Source of the DNA: Phoronis australis
Taxonomy: Eukaryota > Phoronida > Phoronidae
NCBI GenBank assembly: GCA_002633005.1
Contig: NMRA01000330.1
Span: 184,001 to 248,000, forward strand
Direction of reading: 5' to 3'
Length of the DNA: 64,000 nucleotides
Every line of letters begins with the position of its first letter. Positions within the stretch are counted from its first letter, which is position 1. Of this stretch, positions 59,047 to 64,000 are shown in pieces. The notes beneath the pieces were generated by a model. The model had not been told where the DNA came from and ran no database searches. It worked only from the letters and a program-made list of their open reading frames with translations. A program made the translations under genes and the position numbers.

Positions 59047-60224
59047 TAATGTACATACTTAACAATTGACTAATAAAACCACATGATCTTATACAGTCAC
59101 ATCATTGGCTGCTACGATTTGCTTTCAAAAAATTCTAGAATCTTTAGAGTGCTTTGACCCCAGAACCAAAGTAATAAACGTCATTGAAAAATAGATCTTG
59201 ACGTTAAAATACATGTCATCAAGTTTGACCCCATGATTTAAAAGTGCACATGCACAAATTTTGGGCAACTTAAAATGGATCTATCTGTGCTAATTACTTA
59301 ATCAATATTTATTCTGACAACTGACCCATAAATATAATTGTCAGAAAATCCGGCGCAATGTGTCACGTTGGTAAACTGGATGAATGAAAAACTTCGCAGA
59401 CTCAAAACCAAAACTTCGCAGACTCAAAACCATCTAAATGTATTGTATGAAAATAATGACGAGTTGAAGAGATTCACAAGATATTTTTCGCAATATCATT
59501 TAACTATGGTAAAGGTCTTTCAGTAACCAACGAATTTCGTAGCTACTAGTCTTGTGATTTCGTTTGTTCGACTCTACTGCATTTCACCAGGCAAGAGCTA
59601 CAGGAGTCTTCAACCGCCTTTCCCGTTCCCGTGTGAATTTGTCGTCACAATACAAATCACACGCGAGAGTATGGGCTGCTTCAGTAAATCAGTAGACGCC
59701 GGAAACTCGTACAGAAATGATGGAAATATGCACCCGAGTCAATGACAAACTCACTGCTGATGGTAAACAATAATGACAGTATGTAGTTTGGTTTTGTTGT
59801 TGTAAAGTATTGGTCATGTCTGAGATTTTTCCTTTCGCCTTTTCTTGTCTTCTAGTCATTTACTAGGACTATAATGTTCATATTACTTCCAGTCATTTAT
59901 AACCGATGATTTAGTATGGAGATGACGTTCCTCGGCGTTCGCCTCTCTACTACACCCCTTTTATAGACTACTTCGTCGTTCTTCTCAGATAAACGCAAGC
60001 AGTACTTGATGAGAAGTGCATTTCGTCCTCTAAGCAATTTTTTCTTTTCTTCTGCACTAGTATACTTTGTATCGAGTTTGTTATGTTCCTTAGGTGATTC
60101 ATGGAAATAAAGTGCATGGTACAGTTCATATAACAATGCCGATAATTTCTGTATTGTTTTGAAGGCGAATCATGTTAAGGTGCTAGTTAGAATATTCCAG
60201 TGGTCATTGCACGTAAATTTAGCA
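59047..60224. other. Intergenic downstream of the GPCR
   Basis: No supported gene. A 22-bp direct duplication (AAAACTTCGCAGACTCAAAACC) occurs at about 59388-59432 inside a short plus-strand open frame (59338-59526). The 3'UTR of the GPCR gene should lie at the right end. Confidence 0.4.
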
Positions 60225-61241
60225 TCATCCTGCGGGATATCGCGTACTTTGAGTGGGGCGCGTGAATATGCTGTAGTCTACGGTTGACCGAATGTCTCGT
60301 CTGGAAGACGGACAACAAATCTCTTTCAGCCTCGTTTTAAACACCCGATTTAGCATGAACAAGCACGGGTTCACCAACCCACAGGCTAACAAGAGCCAAA
60401 GACAACTACTGAGAATGTCATTCGATATTTTCATCTTTAGGAAACTTCTCAGGATATTTACAGTTGTACTTGGCGCCACTATGCAAACAAGAGCAGCAAT
60501 CAACAGAAATAACGACCGTAAAGCCTTCAAGGTCGTACTTCGCCGACGCCTTTGGTCACCAATCTTAGTTCCCACAGAGCTCGGTGCTGGCGTTGGAAGC
60601 GGGACGGCAAATATCCGGCGTTGCTGTCGAATAGCAACTAATATTATACCTAGCGTGATCGCGATTATAATCAAGGGGAGAACGAAGCACGTTACACAGT
60701 ATATCACAGCAAATGTTTTGTTGTTATCTCCCCATGTCATCAAGCCAATTAAGTCACCCGATTGACACTCAAGCGATTTTACGTTCGACGCAGGTATAAT
60801 AGTAAAAACAACGCTAAGTGACCAGACACCAACGAGCATCAGGCTTAGAATAAATGGTGTCATTAATACCTTGTACTTGAGCGGCTTTTTAACTGCTACT
60901 GTCCTATCGATACATATAACAGTTACGTGGAGTAAAACTGATGTTACAGAAATACTTAAAACCAAACCGGATACATAGCACAGCTGACTCATCCCTGAGA
61001 TCGTGTGAATCGGAAGCCATTGTGCTATTCCGTTGACTGGGACGACAAATGCACCGAACACAACATCTCCAACTGCGCGAGAGATCACCAATGCATTGGT
61101 TGAAGTTCGTAATTTTTTAGTGCGACACACGACAACGATTATTACCAGATTACCAAGTATTGTCGCTGCGGACACTAATATGAGCGAAGTTCCCCAGGCA
61201 ACGCTTGTACTGCTCGAGACTATCGTCGACGAGTTATTCAT
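60225..61241 (-). CDS. Class A (rhodopsin-type) GPCR, orphan, single exon (338 aa)
   Basis: Intronless seven-transmembrane receptor with TM segments at about 17-40, 48-70, 86-111, 129-150, 177-203, 239-262 and 275-299. Class A landmarks: N31 in GNLVI (TM1), D59 in SRAVGD (TM2), C88 (TM3) pairing with C159 in ECL2, DRT at 112-114 in place of DRY, W140 (TM4), P189 (TM5), P257 in CIVAP (TM6, without the usual CW), and NPCLF at 291-295 in place of NPxxY. N-glycosylation sites lie at N3 and N174, and C309/C310 after helix 8 could be palmitoylated. Position 3.32 is L95, not Asp, so it is not a typical amine receptor. Coupling to G proteins at the plasma membrane is inferred from the fold; the ligand cannot be assigned. 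The missing TM6 Trp and altered DRY and NPxxY motifs are typical of lineage-expanded orphan receptors in invertebrates. Confidence 0.9.
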   Translation of the reverse strand: MNNSSTIVSSSTSVAWGTSLILVSAATILGNLVIIVVVCRTKKLRTSTNALVISRAVGDVVFGAFVVPVNGIAQWLPIHTISGMSQLCYVSGLVLSISVTSVLLHVTVICIDRTVAVKKPLKYKVLMTPFILSLMLVGVWSLSVVFTIIPASNVKSLECQSGDLIGLMTWGDNNKTFAVIYCVTCFVLPLIIIAITLGIILVAIRQQRRIFAVPLPTPAPSSVGTKIGDQRRRRSTTLKALRSLFLLIAALVCIVAPSTTVNILRSFLKMKISNDILSSCLWLLLACGLVNPCLFMLNRVFKTRLKEICCPSSRRDIRSTVDYSIFTRPTQSTRYPAG

Positions 61242-61438
61242 CTTGCGTTCGTTACGCTGTGACTGTGTTTCATTTCAATAAATTCTGCTAGTCCTTCTTG
61301 TGGTAGACGGTCGTCTGTCGTCTCACTGTCTTCGATTACACTATGCACGCACGGAACGAAACTTTCCAAACCGCCCTCCATTAGTTTAGCTTTTCCAGTG
61401 GTTTTATTGATGTCGTCTGCCGTTTTGTTGTGTTCCAT
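61238..61438 (-). CDS. Upstream ORF (66 codons) overlapping the GPCR start
   Basis: Begins ATGGAACACAAC and ends NAR-stop. Its TGA overlaps the receptor ATG in the arrangement ATGA (61238-61241). The peptide is hydrophilic and shows no domain. If transcribed on the receptor mRNA it would be a regulatory uORF permitting termination-reinitiation. It could equally be spurious, or a former N-terminal extension now out of frame. Confidence 0.3.
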   Translation of the reverse strand: MEHNKTADDINKTTGKAKLMEGGLESFVPCVHSVIEDSETTDDRLPQEGLAEFIEMKHSHSVTNAR

Positions 61439-62373
61439 TAATAATTAATGACGAATCGACTTTTTCATCAACTCTTTATTAATTGCATCAGTTGTGTAAC
61501 CAGAGAAGAATGCAATCAATGACAATCCGGATATTTAAGTAATTTATATCAAGTACTCGGGTTCATTCAGTCATGAATTTTTATGCACTTGTATGTTGAG
61601 GTACGAACACAATGCATTTTTATGCGAACTTGTGGATTATTTTAATTGGGGCTATAACTATTTTAAAAATCTTACATGTCCTGTGTAAATAATGGTATCT
61701 GTGAATTATTTAGAACGGCTTTCATTCGAGTCAATGGACAAGAGAGAATATTTGGTTCTGGTCTCTCTAGTTGTTATGCAACTTGATGCCTTGATGCCGT
61801 GTTTTTAGTTTTTGGTTTTTCGTTAAGACAAAAATTCACTTGATATCAGTTAAAGTGGTGAGACAATGCCTTTTTTACAAAAGCAATCACCTGGTAGTCT
61901 TTAAGAAGCGATGTGCAGCTTCAGAAATTGTCTGTGAAATGAAATAAAAAGAAGTGGGATGGCGGACGAAGAATTGAGGACAATCATGCCATTGTTGAAA
62001 AGCCAGCTCGTGTGAACAAAGGCGAGCGTCCGTTTGAGGGTGTGTGCCGAAGGTGACAGCGAAACAGATCGACCTTTAACCAGCCTCAGACTACACGAAG
62101 CCTTGATTTTCAAACATTACAACAAGCGCGGCTGTTGAAGTCCGATTGGAATCCGTTATGTAGGTCCACTCAAAGTTATTCCTGAGCAGCAAACGATGTT
62201 TGGCAAGTGGCTCTTACCGGGTGAAAGTGTTCTATACCCCGTGATTGTTTCTTCATCAAACGGCTGGCACTCCGGTATGCACAGTGGCGTTCACACCTGA
62301 TTAATGATGCCATGGGTTGACACTTGCAGCGGCACACTCATCACACGAAGGCCCTGCGAGGTAACGTAAATCC
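61439..62373. other. Upstream region of the GPCR gene
   Basis: AT-rich, no clear TATA or CpG promoter recognised. Short minus-strand ORFs lack domains. Confidence 0.35.
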
Positions 62374-62525
62374 GCCTCCCGTTCAGTAGCGCTAGGACCT
62401 CGCTAAAAAGCAAGACTTCGCGAGATTACGTGTGGTATTGCCGTGTATTATAAATGAGATCACGTGACTTTGGCTTGATTTTAGCTATGTCCTAGCGTAG
62501 GTTCTAGCGTTACTGAACGCACGCC
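62374..62525. mobile_element. MITE family A, copy 5
   Basis: The best-preserved copy: left end GCCTCCCGTTCAGTAGCGC, right end GTTACTGAACGCACGCC. The interior GGACCTCGCTAAAAAGCAAG, TTCGCGAGATTACG and ATCACGTGACTTTGG is in the same orientation as the copy inside the 5S sequence. About 152 bp, with no ORF. Confidence 0.85.
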
Positions 62526-64000
62526 CGATCAATCGGCTAAGACATTGGATGGGTAGGCTATGTACGCCAACCAAATGTTCTGAAAGGTGGACAAGGCTGA
62601 CCCAGAGAGTGATTCAACTGCACCCGGCTGTCTTTTAGCAAAGGCAATTTGCGGTGAAAGCAGCACACCCTCGTAGAGAAACCGTTAATCGTTGATATTC
62701 CGGAGTGTTGTGAAAATTTCTGACAAAACAGTGCAAAGCACTAACACGTTGGTTCCCTCTGCTATTCGAACACGTCTGAAACGTGTCAATTTTAACAGCA
62801 TTCTTTCGGATGTGTGTAATCTTTAGTTGTAAGACGCAGCTCATATCACCCGCTACCTGATATTGGACGGGCCGGTCAGCGTTGTTTTTACCAATGTTCT
62901 GTCATTGCTCAAACTGGTTCCAAAGGAATAATTCAAAAATAAGTTACAGGTCTCTATCAAACTTTCATTTTATGAAGACAAGTACAGATAGACCTTTATT
63001 AGATCTGTCTACATGCTAAATTTCAGAGGAATATTTCAAAGGACCGTATAGTTAAAACATTGCGAATCGAAAATCGAAAAATGGTCGTCACAGCGCCAAA
63101 TTCAATTCGATTTTGCATAAAATCAAATAGTCTCGAATTATAATGAGGTACGTAATGTGTATGAATTTCAGCTTCACGGGAACGAAATTGCCAACTGTGA
63201 CGTGCGTACAAACACACTGAGGCCTGAGAAGTGTACCAGTGTCGGACCTTAGTCATCTCCAATAACTCGAGAATGCGGTAAGTCGGCGCCAAAAACATAA
63301 TTAAAAATTTTGTAGCAATTGGCAAAATCTATTCATATGCAAAATTTTATAAAGATTCCTTCAAGTACGCCACGGCTACGGTAACAAAAGTCAATCAATA
63401 AAAGAGTAATCACCGGGAAATCTCAAATATCTTGTGTCGATCGGTCGTGCAAACAACCTGAAGGGTATTGAACCCATGTTTTTCTTAAATTCTGAGATAT
63501 TTGGCTGCTTATTTGCGCTATAGAAAGTGTGTCATCCGTGTTTCTTTACGACTTACAGTTCGCGAGTTATTCGAGATTTTCCGGTAGCTACTCTCGTGCC
63601 ATGTCCCTGGCGTCTCTTGACGGATTTTTCTCAAATTCTGCATGTCGATAGATATCGCCAAGCGCTACTTCTTTTACCTATATCTCTATTCGACTTACCG
63701 TTCTCGAGATACTCAAGATTTTCTGGTCAAATTATTATTTTTTGGCAAAATGGAATTCGCCAAATATGTTCCGCTGTCAAGTTAATTTTCTGTTTTTGTT
63801 GCACACACGCTACAAGTTGCATTGCTTATCCGATCAACCGGGATCTCGTGGATATCTCGAAACATTTTTTATTGAAATCAGACGAAAGATGGCGCTTTGA
63901 CTACCTTTTCTAATTTTTTTTGGTTTGCGAGATCTGGTGTCTCTGGAGGGATTTTTTAATTTTGGTATGTGAATAGATCTCTTTAAGAACTAGGAGATTT
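62526..64000. other. Intergenic, diverged repeat units at the window end
   Basis: No gene. Between about 63540 and 64000 related phrases recur: TTCGCGAGTTATTCGAGATTTTC / TTCTCGAGATACTCAAGATTTTC, and GCGTCTCTTGACGGATTTTTC / GTGTCTCTGGAGGGATTTTTT. They suggest imperfect units of some 170-320 bp of an unclassified repeat. The plus-strand ORF at 63527-63913 falls in this repeat. Confidence 0.35.

Noticed and set aside
60292-60765. Plus-strand ORF of 157 codons
   Set aside because: Antisense shadow of the GPCR coding sequence.

Overview
This is a eukaryotic window. Coding sequence is sparse and split by GT-AG introns, most DNA is repeat-derived, and the 5S rRNA-like sequences, PTB protein, class A GPCR and LDLa protein are all of metazoan type. 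The abundance of repeats and the gene content suggest a marine invertebrate, perhaps a non-vertebrate deuterostome such as a hemichordate, cephalochordate or echinoderm. The species cannot be fixed from sequence alone and that placement is inference.

Layout. 0-5 kb: degraded retroelements (a Penelope-like endonuclease tail and a non-LTR retrotransposon tail), a 30-bp minisatellite and a strong hairpin element. 5.5-19.3 kb (minus strand): one 14-exon ankyrin-repeat protein gene of about 740 codons, all introns in phase 0, with a hAT-like element and small tandem repeats in its introns. 20-23.7 kb: non-coding DNA with a 408-bp terminal-inverted-repeat element and two copies of a short MITE family. 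23.8-33.1 kb: a tandem array of units of about 0.9 kb. Each unit carries a 5S rRNA-like sequence on the minus strand and, on the plus strand, a conserved CRE-TATA-CRE promoter-like module pointing at the 3' end of that 5S copy. One 5S copy is split by a MITE and one has an internal deletion. A diverged relative of the unit lies at 37.5 kb. 33-41 kb: repeats and nothing convincingly coding. 41.3-43.6 kb (plus): a two-exon PTB/PID-domain adaptor gene (291 aa). 44-50 kb: repeats, including two copies of a repeat family that recurs at 56.8 kb. 50.3-55.8 kb (minus): a five-exon gene for a secreted protein (signal peptide, two LDLa domains, a cysteine-rich Ly6/uPAR-like segment and an unrecognised C-terminal domain), all introns in phase 1. 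56-60 kb: repeats and an assembly gap of about 624 N inside a transposon. 60.2-61.4 kb (minus): an intronless class A GPCR (338 aa), preceded by a 66-codon upstream ORF whose stop overlaps the GPCR start codon.

The genes look functionally unrelated, as expected for animal neighbours. The most unusual feature is the 5S-linked tandem array with its conserved Pol II-like promoter module. Gene models were built by eye from splice sites and reading-frame continuity, without transcript or database support.
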